A program made the position numbers and the translations under genes. This document shows, one piece after another, positions 8,678 through 15,783 of a stretch of DNA of 51,290 bases (within the stretch, counting starts at the first letter, position 1; each line of letters begins with the position of its first letter). The stretch spans positions 1 through 51,290 of the forward strand of contig JAJEGS010000031.1 in NCBI GenBank assembly GCA_022819745.1. The letters run 5' to 3'. This DNA is from Candidatus Latescibacterota bacterium (GTDB lineage: Bacteria; Latescibacterota; UBA2968; UBA8231). A model generated the notes under the pieces. That model had not been told where the DNA came from. It did not search any database and was given only the letters and a program-made list of their open reading frames with translations.

Positions 8678-10022
8678 AACAAGCTCCTTTATTAGTTGGC
8701 GTGTTTCCAGGAATCCAATCCGTCCCGGCCAAGGGGATCTTGGCCATGGCCGCCGCCTCAATGGTCAGCGCCGCCAAGTCCTCTGGCTCCAGATTGTGAA
8801 CGTGCGATTTGCCACAGGCGCGAGCAATGGTCTGGCACTCCATGGTCATTACCCGCAAATAGTTGGCAAGCTGGCGACCGCCGACCACCGGGTCTAGACG
8901 CTCGGCCAATGCGTCGGTCTGGGTCGAAATGCCGGCCGGGTCTTCGCCATCTTGCAAGTCGTCGTAAAAGCCAGCGGCCGAACCAATTTTGCGGTACTCG
9001 GGGTCCAAATGCGGGCTATTGTCGCCCAGCGCGATCAGCGCGGCCGTGCCAATCGAACAAGCGTCCGCCCCCATCGCCAGGGCCTTGGCCACATCCGCGC
9101 CGCTGCGGATGCCGCCAGACACAACGAGCTGCACCTTGCGATGCATATCCAGCTCGTCGAGTGCTTCCACCGCTTGGCGCACGGCCGGCAAAGTCGGAAT
9201 CCCCACGTGCTCAATGAACACCTCCTGGGTCGCTCCCGTACCGCCCTGCATCCCGTCGAGCACCACCACGTCGGCACCAGCCTTGATCGCTAGCAGCGTG
9301 TCGTAGTAGGTCCGCGTCGCGCCGATCTTGACGTAGATCGGCACCTGCCAATCGGTAATCTCGCGCAGCTCGACAATCTTGATCGCCAAGTCGTCCGGGC
9401 CGGTCCAATCGGGATGGCGGCAGGCCGAGCGCTGGTCAATGTCCTTGGGCAAGGTCCGCATCTGGGCGACGCGGTCGCTGATCTTCTGGCCCAACAGCAT
9501 TCCACCGCCGCCGGGCTTGGCCCCTTGGCCGAGCACTACCTCAATGGCATCGGCCTTCCGCAGGTCGTCGGGGTTCATGCCGTAGCGCGAGGGCAAAAGC
9601 TGATAGACCAAAATCCGCGACTGCTCGCGCTCTTCCGGCGTCATCCCACCGTCGCCGGTCGTAGTGCTCGTGCCCACCTCGCTGGCACCGCGGCCGAGCG
9701 CCTCTTTGGCCTGTGCCGACAGCGAGCCAAAGCTCATCCCCGCGATGGTGACGGGGATGTCGAGGTGGATCGGATTTTTGGCGTAGCGCGTGCCCAACAC
9801 CACATCGGTGTCGCAGCGCTCGCGGTAGCCTTCCAGCGGATAGCGCGACATGCTCGCGCCCAAAAAGACCAAGTCGTCAAAATGGGGCACCCGGCGCTTG
9901 GCTCCCCAACCGCGGATATCGTAGATCCCGGTCTGAGCAGCGCGCTGGATCTCGTAGATGACGTCGCGGCCAAAGGTCGCCGATTCGCGCAGGCCCTCTG
10001 GGCTATAGTGTGATTGCATCAT
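8670..10022 (-). CDS. mgsC: N-methylglutamate synthase subunit C (FMN-binding glutamate-synthase domain)
   Basis: 450 residues matching the central FMN-binding TIM-barrel of glutamate synthase large chains. Visible motifs include IPVTIAGMSFGSLSAQA, GTSTTTGDGGM, GQGAKPGGGGMLLG, VYVKIG-like 'VPIYVKIGATRT' and VVLDGMQGGTGAT, the last being phosphate/FMN-binding. In MgsABC this subunit reductively transfers methylammonia from gamma-glutamylmethylamide onto 2-oxoglutarate to give N-methylglutamate. It follows mgsB by 6 bases; two consecutive ATGs open the gene and no strong ribosome-binding site is visible, so coupling from mgsB is likely. The three glutamate-synthase domains being split into separate genes (A, B, C) is the hallmark of Mgs. 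Confidence 0.88.
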   Translation of the reverse strand: MMQSHYSPEGLRESATFGRDVIYEIQRAAQTGIYDIRGWGAKRRVPHFDDLVFLGASMSRYPLEGYRERCDTDVVLGTRYAKNPIHLDIPVTIAGMSFGSLSAQAKEALGRGASEVGTSTTTGDGGMTPEEREQSRILVYQLLPSRYGMNPDDLRKADAIEVVLGQGAKPGGGGMLLGQKISDRVAQMRTLPKDIDQRSACRHPDWTGPDDLAIKIVELREITDWQVPIYVKIGATRTYYDTLLAIKAGADVVVLDGMQGGTGATQEVFIEHVGIPTLPAVRQAVEALDELDMHRKVQLVVSGGIRSGADVAKALAMGADACSIGTAALIALGDNSPHLDPEYRKIGSAAGFYDDLQDGEDPAGISTQTDALAERLDPVVGGRQLANYLRVMTMECQTIARACGKSHVHNLEPEDLAALTIEAAAMAKIPLAGTDWIPGNTPTNKGACCD

Positions 10023-10028
10023 AAGCGT

Positions 10029-10721
10029 CTAGTACTGGGATGCGTTATCTACCTTGAAGTTGTAAAGCTGGCGCGCCGACCCGTAGCGGTGGAACTCTTC
10101 CGGGCGCACATCGGGCAACTCCGCTCGCGCCAACAGCTCGGCCAACGCGCTCAAGTGCTCGTCGCGCATGGGCTTTTCAATGCAGTCGGCCCCCAAGCCC
10201 GCGACCCGGCCGCGGACAAAAATCCGCGCCTCGTACAGCGAGTCGCCCAATGCCTCGTCGGCATCGCCGCAGACGACTAGGTTGCCAGCCTGGGCCATAA
10301 AGCAACTGCTGTGACCGACCGAGCCGCCAACCACAATATCGATCCCCTTCATCGAAATCCCACAGCGGCTCGACGCGTCGCCCTCAATGACCAGCAGGCC
10401 GCCGTGCCCGGTGGCTCCAGCGCATTGGCTGGCGTGGCCTTTCACTCTCACCAGCCCCGACATCATGTTCTCGGCCACCCCGACCCCGACCATTCCGTGG
10501 ACGGTGATGTGGGCGTGCTGATTCATGCCAGCGCAATAGTAACCAACGTGGCCTTCGATATCGATTTCCACCGGCGCATTGACTCCAGCGGCCACTGCGT
10601 GCGCACCCCGCGGATGCAGAATCCGCCACGGCGTCTTGGCCATCTCGTCAGTCAAGTCGTGCAGGCGCTGGTTGAGCTGGCGCAACTCTCCAGTCGCCAA
10701 GTCGAAAACCTCTGCGCCCAT
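10029..10721 (-). CDS. mgsB: N-methylglutamate synthase subunit B (GXGXG domain)
   Basis: 230 residues. The protein is dominated by the right-handed beta-helix GXGXG repeats of the glutamate-synthase C-terminal domain (GHVGYYCAGMNQ, GVGVAENMMSG, GHASQCAGATGHGG, RCGISMKGIDIVVGGSVG). It has a structural role in the MgsABC complex, connecting the amidotransferase and FMN modules. The start is the ATG at 10721, which shares one base with the mgsA stop (TGATG) and has GGAGGAG upstream inside mgsA; the ATG 16 codons earlier lies inside mgsA and is rejected. The same domain occurs in tungsten-formylmethanofuran dehydrogenase FwdC, but the neighbours rule that out. Confidence 0.87.
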   Translation of the reverse strand: MGAEVFDLATGELRQLNQRLHDLTDEMAKTPWRILHPRGAHAVAAGVNAPVEIDIEGHVGYYCAGMNQHAHITVHGMVGVGVAENMMSGLVRVKGHASQCAGATGHGGLLVIEGDASSRCGISMKGIDIVVGGSVGHSSCFMAQAGNLVVCGDADEALGDSLYEARIFVRGRVAGLGADCIEKPMRDEHLSALAELLARAELPDVRPEEFHRYGSARQLYNFKVDNASQY

Positions 10722-11623
10722 CAATCGGCTCCTCCCCAAGTGTACACTCGCGCCGGCTTGGGCTCCCATACCTCCGCATCGTCGATCCCCGGCAAGCTCG
10801 ATAGCGCCTGGAACTCGCTGGCCATCGCCACGTACTCATCCGTCTCGGCCAGCACGGCCGGCTTGCAGGCGATCGGGTCGCGCAAGACCGCAAAGCCATC
10901 GACCGTGCCGATGGCAAAAGTATAGAAACCGTCCAGATCGTCGAGCGCCGCTTGCAGGGCCGCTTGCAAGGTATCCCCCTGCTGCATCCGCCACATCAGA
11001 TAACCAGCGGCCACCTCTGAGTCGTTCTCCGTGCGGATTTCGATCCCGCTGCGCTCCAGGCGCGTGCGCAGCCGGTTGTGATTGCTCAGCGAGCCGTTGT
11101 GTACTAAGCAGAGGTCCATGCCCGTGGAAAAAGGATGCGAGCCGTCGGTAGTCACCGCGCTTTCGGTGGCCATGCGCGTGTGGCCGATGATATGCGTGCC
11201 GTGCATCTCGCGCACGCCGAAGCGATCGACGATCTCGGCAGGCGCGCCGATTTCTTTGAGGATCTCAATACTGCGGCCGATGCTCATCACCGTCAGGCCC
11301 GGGTCTGAGCCAGCCAGCGCCCGCCCCAGCGAATCGGCGTCGGCGCGCACTGCGATGACCGCGTAGTTGGCGTTGACGCGCAGGCTCGCCTCACAGCTAA
11401 AGTGAGAACCGAGTTGGTCGGCCAGACCCGGCCAGTCGTAGTCGTCGGCTGCGTGCCGCAAGGTGACTTTGATAAAGCCTTCCGGCGGCTCATTGCCATA
11501 GAGCGCCAACCCCGCGCTGTCGGGGCCGCGATCGCTCATGCAGATCAGCATCTCGGCGAACAGCGCGCCGAGTTGATCGGCCAAGTCGCGTTTTTTTACG
11601 TACAGCCCAACAATACCACACAT
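10721..11623 (-). CDS. mgsA: N-methylglutamate synthase subunit A (class II glutamine amidotransferase)
   Basis: 300-residue Ntn-type amidotransferase. It starts MCGIVG, so Cys2 becomes the N-terminal nucleophile after Met removal. Other family motifs are DRGPDSAGLALYG, GHTRMATES (Arg and amide binding), LVHNGSLSNHN (oxyanion Asn/Gly) and ENDSEVAAGYL. It hydrolyses gamma-glutamylmethylamide to glutamate and methylamine for transfer within MgsABC. It is the first gene of the seven-gene minus-strand operon and is divergent from a HAD hydrolase gene over about 100 bases that must hold the operon promoter. Standing alone it could be taken for a PurF/GlmS-like amidotransferase domain, but the adjacent GXGXG and FMN-domain genes settle it. 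Confidence 0.87.
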   Translation of the reverse strand: MCGIVGLYVKKRDLADQLGALFAEMLICMSDRGPDSAGLALYGNEPPEGFIKVTLRHAADDYDWPGLADQLGSHFSCEASLRVNANYAVIAVRADADSLGRALAGSDPGLTVMSIGRSIEILKEIGAPAEIVDRFGVREMHGTHIIGHTRMATESAVTTDGSHPFSTGMDLCLVHNGSLSNHNRLRTRLERSGIEIRTENDSEVAAGYLMWRMQQGDTLQAALQAALDDLDGFYTFAIGTVDGFAVLRDPIACKPAVLAETDEYVAMASEFQALSSLPGIDDAEVWEPKPARVYTWGGAD

Positions 11624-11674
11624 TGCTACTAGTCGTTTTAGTCCGATGTTTGTTCTACCGCTCGCGGATAGACT

Positions 11675-11703
11675 AAATTACACAATCGCTTCATACGCAA
11701 CAA
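11675..11703 (-). promoter_or_regulatory. Candidate promoter of the mgs-gmaS-mgd operon
   Basis: On the minus strand, TTGTTG (11703-11698) and TAATTT (11680-11675) are separated by exactly 17 bases, about 50 bases upstream of the mgsA ATG. The boxes are only moderate sigma-70 matches, but this is the only divergent gap from which the operon can start. The short repeat GACTAAA/TTTTAGTC at 11637-11643 and 11671-11677 might be a regulator site. Confidence 0.35.
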
Positions 11704-11722
11704 ACACAGCGAGGCAAATAAT

Positions 11723-12418
11723 ATGACCAAATTTCCAGCAGTACAAGCCCTCACTTTCGACCTGTTCGGCACCATCCTCGACTTAGGCGGCAGCCTGACC
11801 CCGGCCATCGCGTCCTACCTGCGCGATAAAGGGTCTTCAGTCCCGCCCGAGCACCTGTGGAACCAATGGCGAGCGCGCCAGCGCCTAGAGCAATATCAGG
11901 ACAACATCCTCCTGCTGGGCCACAGCGGCTATCTGGAAACGGTGCGGCGAGCCTTGATCTACGTCTTGGCTTTAGAAGGAATAAACGCGGCCGAAGGGGA
12001 TGTCCCCCGGCTCATGGCAGCCTGGCAACACCTCAACCCCTTCGCCGATGTGAGGCCAGCCCTCGAAAAGCTAAAGGGGCGCTACCGCCTAGTCGCTCTG
12101 TCCAACGGCGAGTCGGACTTTTTGAACCATCTGGCGACCAATCGCATTGGCTGGGACTTCGACCGCATTATCTCAGTCGGGGAAGTAGGTGCCTTCAAGC
12201 CGCATCCTGGGGTGTATCGCCGCGCCGCAACCTCGCTGCACCTAGAAGTGGGACAGTGCATGATGGTTTCGGCCAATTCATTCGACGTGATGGGAGCGCG
12301 AACCTGCGGCATGAGGGGAGCCTTCGTCAACCGCAACGCCCTGCCCTACGAAGAAACGCCGTACCGACCCGATGTAGAGGTGGAAAATTTTACCGAGCTA
12401 GCCGAGGTACTACTGTAA
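11723..12418 (+). CDS. HAD-superfamily hydrolase, haloacid dehalogenase type II-like
   Basis: 231 residues with all HAD motifs: nucleophile Asp13 in LTFDLFGT (motif I), VALSNGE (motif II Ser), FKPHPGVYR (motif III Lys) and SANSFDVMGARTCGM (motif IV region). The all-helical cap after motif I and the overall length fit the L-2-haloacid dehalogenase subfamily (C1 cap). Activity could be 2-haloacid dehalogenation or phosphatase action on a small metabolite; sequence alone does not decide. It has a GAGG ribosome-binding site 7 bases before the ATG, diverges from mgsA, and converges with the enolase-superfamily gene 14 bases downstream with no visible terminator. Confidence 0.8.
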   Translation: MTKFPAVQALTFDLFGTILDLGGSLTPAIASYLRDKGSSVPPEHLWNQWRARQRLEQYQDNILLLGHSGYLETVRRALIYVLALEGINAAEGDVPRLMAAWQHLNPFADVRPALEKLKGRYRLVALSNGESDFLNHLATNRIGWDFDRIISVGEVGAFKPHPGVYRRAATSLHLEVGQCMMVSANSFDVMGARTCGMRGAFVNRNALPYEETPYRPDVEVENFTELAEVLL

Positions 12419-12432
12419 AGATCGTTCCGCGG

Positions 12433-13620
12433 TCAAATGACCAAAACGGCGCTCCGAGCCATCTCGTCCCAGTCCGGTTCCACCGCGGGACGGTCGCTCC
12501 AAGCTATCGACATGGCACCATCCTCTACGACGACTGTACCCCGGCAGTCCAATTCCTCCTCGGGAGGACGCGGCTGCACGCCCATGGCCTCAAAGACAGG
12601 GTCGTTGCCGATGGACAGGATAACCTGGGGATCGCCGCCGTGTACCTCGACGCCGAAACTCTCGGCCAGTTGAGCCTGTTTGACCTGACCCGTGATGCCG
12701 ATGCCCCGCTGCCGGACGATATCCGCAGCCTGTAATGCCAAGTACGGTGCCGTATTGTAGGGCTGTCCGCCGATGGCTCCGATCCATTCAAGGGTCAAAA
12801 CCGGCAGATCGAGGGCGGCGCACAGCTTCTTCAGCCCCATGATGTCGTAGTCCTGCAGCGGCTCTTCGATCCACCTGTAGTGATACTTTTCTAGGATGCG
12901 GCCGATTTTTATAGCCTCCTCGACCGTGTACGACTCGACGGGATCGTGAAAGAGCAGGATATCATCGCCCAGCGTCTCCCGCAGCTTCCTAGCCATCTCT
13001 CCGTTGCCTTTCACCCCTCGATACGAGTGATCCTTGCAGCCGATAAACCTCTCTTCTTCCACCCGTTTCACCGCGTGGGCCACTAAGTCGTCAATGGTCC
13101 GCCCACCGACGTTACAATAGGCGGGTACGCTTTCGCGGCAAGCTCCGAGCAGCTTGTAGATCGGCAGGCGGGCACTTCGACTCGCCAAGTCCCACAACAT
13201 CCGGTCGATGGTGTCGAGCAGCCCCCTACCCGTGTACATAAACCGCTGAGCCATCCAAAACCGCTGCCAGATGTATTCCCGGTCAAAGGCATCCACGCCG
13301 ATGAGCATGTGGGCATACCGGGCCAGAAAAGCCTTGGCCTCCCATTCCAGTTCCCGGGGATTGTACCCCGTGGCGTAATTGGCGTACGCATCCAGTTCAC
13401 CATCCGTCACGAGCCGGATCATCAGGCGATACGTCGGCTCCGGTTCTTCCCCGGTAAACGTAAATCCCTCGGGATCGACCGCACCGAATCCTTGGTCGTG
13501 GGTAAGCAGCCCGGATATACCCGGCGGCACGGGTGCGATGCTTCCTCTGGCTCCGCAACTCTCCTGCCGCGTCGCGGGTTCACCCTGCAACAGGTAACAT
13601 TTCACATCTCGAATCTGCAT
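12433..13620 (-). CDS. Enolase-superfamily (mandelate racemase / muconate lactonizing type) enzyme
   Basis: 395 residues. An N-terminal capping domain is followed by the modified TIM barrel with an intact metal site: Asp226 (FHDPVES), Glu252/253 (IEEP) and Glu278 (TLEW). Barrel base candidates are Lys196 in GCKDHSY and His327 in VEVHGGD, so both faces of the active site have a catalytic residue, as in sugar-acid dehydratases. Such enzymes abstract the alpha proton of a carboxylate with Mg2+. The substrate cannot be named; an aldonate/uronate dehydratase is the obvious candidate. It is second in a two-gene minus-strand unit, 5 bases after another enolase-superfamily gene whose active site looks degraded. 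Confidence 0.82.
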   Translation of the reverse strand: MQIRDVKCYLLQGEPATRQESCGARGSIAPVPPGISGLLTHDQGFGAVDPEGFTFTGEEPEPTYRLMIRLVTDGELDAYANYATGYNPRELEWEAKAFLARYAHMLIGVDAFDREYIWQRFWMAQRFMYTGRGLLDTIDRMLWDLASRSARLPIYKLLGACRESVPAYCNVGGRTIDDLVAHAVKRVEEERFIGCKDHSYRGVKGNGEMARKLRETLGDDILLFHDPVESYTVEEAIKIGRILEKYHYRWIEEPLQDYDIMGLKKLCAALDLPVLTLEWIGAIGGQPYNTAPYLALQAADIVRQRGIGITGQVKQAQLAESFGVEVHGGDPQVILSIGNDPVFEAMGVQPRPPEEELDCRGTVVVEDGAMSIAWSDRPAVEPDWDEMARSAVLVI

Positions 13621-13625
13621 AGGCC

Positions 13626-14639
13626 TCAGATCTCAATCAGTTCCTCAGTGTGCTCGTTGACGGCCCCCATGTCGATCTCCATGCCCAATCCCGGCGCAGT
13701 GGGAATCTCGATGTACCCATCGCATATTTGCAGCGGATTCTCGATGAACGGCGAAGACGCTTCGTTTTCACTCATCTCCAAGAAGGGCGTATTCCGAATG
13801 GTGCCCGCCAGATGCAAATGGGCAAAACCGTCACAGATCCCCAAACCGTCCAGATGGCAGTAGGCCCCGAAGGCTTCGACGCAGCGAGCGGCTTTGAGCA
13901 CATCCGTCATGCCGCCGGCCCGCGTTACCCCAGTGCGAACGTGGTCAGCCGCCTGAGTCGTCATAACCTGCGCCGCTTCCATGGGACTGGACACGCCGGT
14001 GCTCGTCGGAGTATCTATCGCGGCAGCTAGCTGCCGGCCGCCGGACATGTCGCTATCGGGCCGCGGCCGGTCAAAACAGAAAAAGTCCGCCGCGTCGAGT
14101 ACCCGACCGATCCGTATCGCTTGGTCAATAACCAACCGCGTCCGGCCGTCCAATAACAGGCAGAAATCCGGTCCTACGGCCCCGCGCACGTCGCCTATCA
14201 GGTTGACGAGCAATTCTTCGTCCCAAAGGGCGGCGAATTTGTACGCCCGGAAACCTGCACGCAGCGTTTCCTGTGCTTCCTCAACGATTCCTTCCGCCGA
14301 CTCTCGCTCCGCACCCCACCTGCAAACCGGGATGCGGTTGCGAAAGCCGTTGACATGCCGATACACCGGCTGACCGGCGGCCTTGGCCGTGAGGTCCCAC
14401 AAGGCGACGTCAATACAGGCGCGCAGGGCGGAAGGCACCCTTCCGTCCGCCTCGTTGAACGCCAGCCATAGCCGTTCGCGATCGACGGGATTCGCATCGA
14501 TGAGGATGGAGGCCGCCGCGGCCACGTCGGTCTCGGCGACTGTGGCCGCAACGCCGGTACAGTGACCTTCTAAGCCCGCGTCGGTCAGAATGCGCAACAA
14601 ACCGGCGGGCTGATGGACGATTATGCGGGATATAATCAT
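13626..14639 (-). CDS. Enolase-superfamily protein with an atypical metal site
   Basis: 337 residues with the MR/MLE fold (LRACIDVALWDLTAKAAG is the characteristic linker into the barrel). Asp164 (LLLDGR) fits the first metal ligand. The second position is Asp190 (CFDRP) in place of the usual Glu-x-Pro, and the strand where a Glu/Asp is expected reads STGVSSP (about 213-219) with no acid. The strand-2 K-x-K motif is reduced to YKFAA (Lys134). It may therefore have altered chemistry, be a partner of the intact paralogue next to it, or use other ligands. It is the first gene after a strong predicted promoter and operator. Annotation to family level only. Confidence 0.72.
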   Translation of the reverse strand: MIISRIIVHQPAGLLRILTDAGLEGHCTGVAATVAETDVAAAASILIDANPVDRERLWLAFNEADGRVPSALRACIDVALWDLTAKAAGQPVYRHVNGFRNRIPVCRWGAERESAEGIVEEAQETLRAGFRAYKFAALWDEELLVNLIGDVRGAVGPDFCLLLDGRTRLVIDQAIRIGRVLDAADFFCFDRPRPDSDMSGGRQLAAAIDTPTSTGVSSPMEAAQVMTTQAADHVRTGVTRAGGMTDVLKAARCVEAFGAYCHLDGLGICDGFAHLHLAGTIRNTPFLEMSENEASSPFIENPLQICDGYIEIPTAPGLGMEIDMGAVNEHTEELIEI

Positions 14640-14654
14640 GGGCGTCTCAGTGAT

Positions 14655-14673
14655 ATAATACGATGTGTATTAT
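14655..14673. promoter_or_regulatory. Palindromic operator candidate over the enolase operon start site
   Basis: ATAATAC (14655-14661), a 5-base spacer and GTATTAT (14667-14673) form a perfect 7-bp dyad. It begins about where transcription from the adjacent minus-strand promoter should initiate, a position suited to repression. The dimension fits a dimeric HTH (for example GntR-type) repressor; no regulator gene is adjacent. Confidence 0.45.
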
Positions 14674-14681
14674 CGGCGTGC

Positions 14682-14710
14682 AGTATAGATCGGCAGATAG
14701 GCACTGTCAA
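14682..14710 (-). promoter_or_regulatory. Strong sigma-70-type promoter for the enolase-superfamily pair
   Basis: On the minus strand, a perfect TTGACA (14710-14705), a 17-base spacer and TATACT (14687-14682, five of six consensus). The predicted start is near 14675, giving a 5' leader of about 35 bases before the ATG at 14639. It is the best promoter match in this part of the window. Confidence 0.65.
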
Positions 14711-14840
14711 CGATCTATTCAAAACGGCGTCGGACTTGCTTGCCTAGGCTCCTTTCCAAAACCAGCCAAAATCCCGTTTTTCTCGCCCACGCATTTCCTT
14801 TCTCAAGAATTCCCGGGAGGCAACTGAAAGGGGGAAATCG

Positions 14841-15680
14841 ATGATAATCTCTCTTACCAAGAAGGAAACAGAATCTCGGCGCATAAGTCCCGGACGGCTC
14901 AAAAAGGCGGTGGAGGCGATCAGGCGGGACGGATATGTCGTCATCGAAAACGCGATCCCCTATGAGCCGCTCGATATCCTCCGGGAGAAGATGGATCAGG
15001 ATTCCAAGGTCTTGATCGATCGGGAGCAGTGGGGCGGTGCCGGAGGTCTCAAAGGCCACCTGCAACAGGGACCGCCTCCGTTCGCACCCTTTGTTTTCCT
15101 CGAGATTGTCGCCAATCCGTTTGTGATTCAGGTCAACACCGCTCTCCTAGGCGAGGGGATTTTCAACAGCTTTTACAACGGTAACACCAATTGTCCCGGC
15201 AGCGGCACCCAGCCGTTGCACCGAGACGGGTCTCCTCTATGGCCGGGTCACGAACCTCCCCACCCCACCGCCAGCGTGGCAGTAAATATCTCCCCGCATG
15301 ACGTGACGGCTGAGAACGGGGCCGTGGAGCTGTGGCCGGGTACGCATCTGCACCCCTTCCCGGAAAACGTAATCGACAAGGAAACCGAAGAGGCCCAAAG
15401 AAAGGTTGCTCCCCCCGTGAGCGGATGCGCGAAAAAAGGCAGCGTGCTGATCAGGGATATGCGGCTCTGGCATCGAGGCGTGCCGAATCGGTCGGATCGA
15501 CCGCGGCATATGATTGCACAGGTCCACTGTATCCGCTGGTACAGGAATCGCGGACCGCTGATGTTCAACACCGGTTGTGAAAAGGCTTTTCCCGATGATT
15601 GCGGTCTGGATCACAATGTGGAATTCACGGAGGAGCCGATTAACTATCTGTTGCTAAATCCGCCAGAGAGCAAAAAGTAG
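14841..15680 (+). CDS. Phytanoyl-CoA dioxygenase (PhyH) family protein
   Basis: 279 residues. Iron(II)/2-oxoglutarate oxygenase with the facial triad: His-x-Asp in QPLHRDGSP and the distal His in MRLWHRGVPN, followed by RSDRPRHMI, whose Arg should bind 2-oxoglutarate. PhyH-family members hydroxylate carbon next to a carboxylate or activate other small metabolites; many copies occur in marine and sponge-associated bacteria. The substrate is unknown. The ATG has a GGGGGAAA site 5 bases upstream. It diverges from the enolase pair across about 200 bases and ends in a strong hairpin. It may act in the same catabolic route as the enolase-superfamily enzymes, but that is inference from position. Confidence 0.82.
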   Translation: MIISLTKKETESRRISPGRLKKAVEAIRRDGYVVIENAIPYEPLDILREKMDQDSKVLIDREQWGGAGGLKGHLQQGPPPFAPFVFLEIVANPFVIQVNTALLGEGIFNSFYNGNTNCPGSGTQPLHRDGSPLWPGHEPPHPTASVAVNISPHDVTAENGAVELWPGTHLHPFPENVIDKETEEAQRKVAPPVSGCAKKGSVLIRDMRLWHRGVPNRSDRPRHMIAQVHCIRWYRNRGPLMFNTGCEKAFPDDCGLDHNVEFTEEPINYLLLNPPESKK

Positions 15681-15725
15681 AGAATGAAGGGGTAAGAACT
15701 CACTGTCCCCTCTTAAATACGACGC

Positions 15726-15756
15726 GGGGCCGTCCAATACCAGCTTGGACGGCCCC
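15726..15756. terminator. Bidirectional hairpin terminator
   Basis: GGGGCCGTCCA (15726-15736), a 9-base loop and TGGACGGCCCC (15746-15756) form a perfect 11-bp GC-rich stem between the convergent PhyH and TonB-receptor genes. It is followed by GTATTGTT, a short T-rich tail on the plus strand, and by AT-rich bases on the other side. Confidence 0.75.
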
Positions 15757-15783
15757 GTATTGTTAACCTGCTGCTATCCAGCT

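Noticed and set aside
8677..8761. Longer gmaS start at 8761
   Set aside because: It would add 28 Arg/Pro-rich residues overlapping mgsC by 92 bases, while the GTG at 8677 has a good ribosome-binding site and starts at the family's N-terminus.
11857..12735. A 292-codon frame overlapping the HAD gene and the end of the enolase gene
   Set aside because: It runs across two real genes in another frame; composition is Arg/Pro/Ser-rich and no motif is recognisable.
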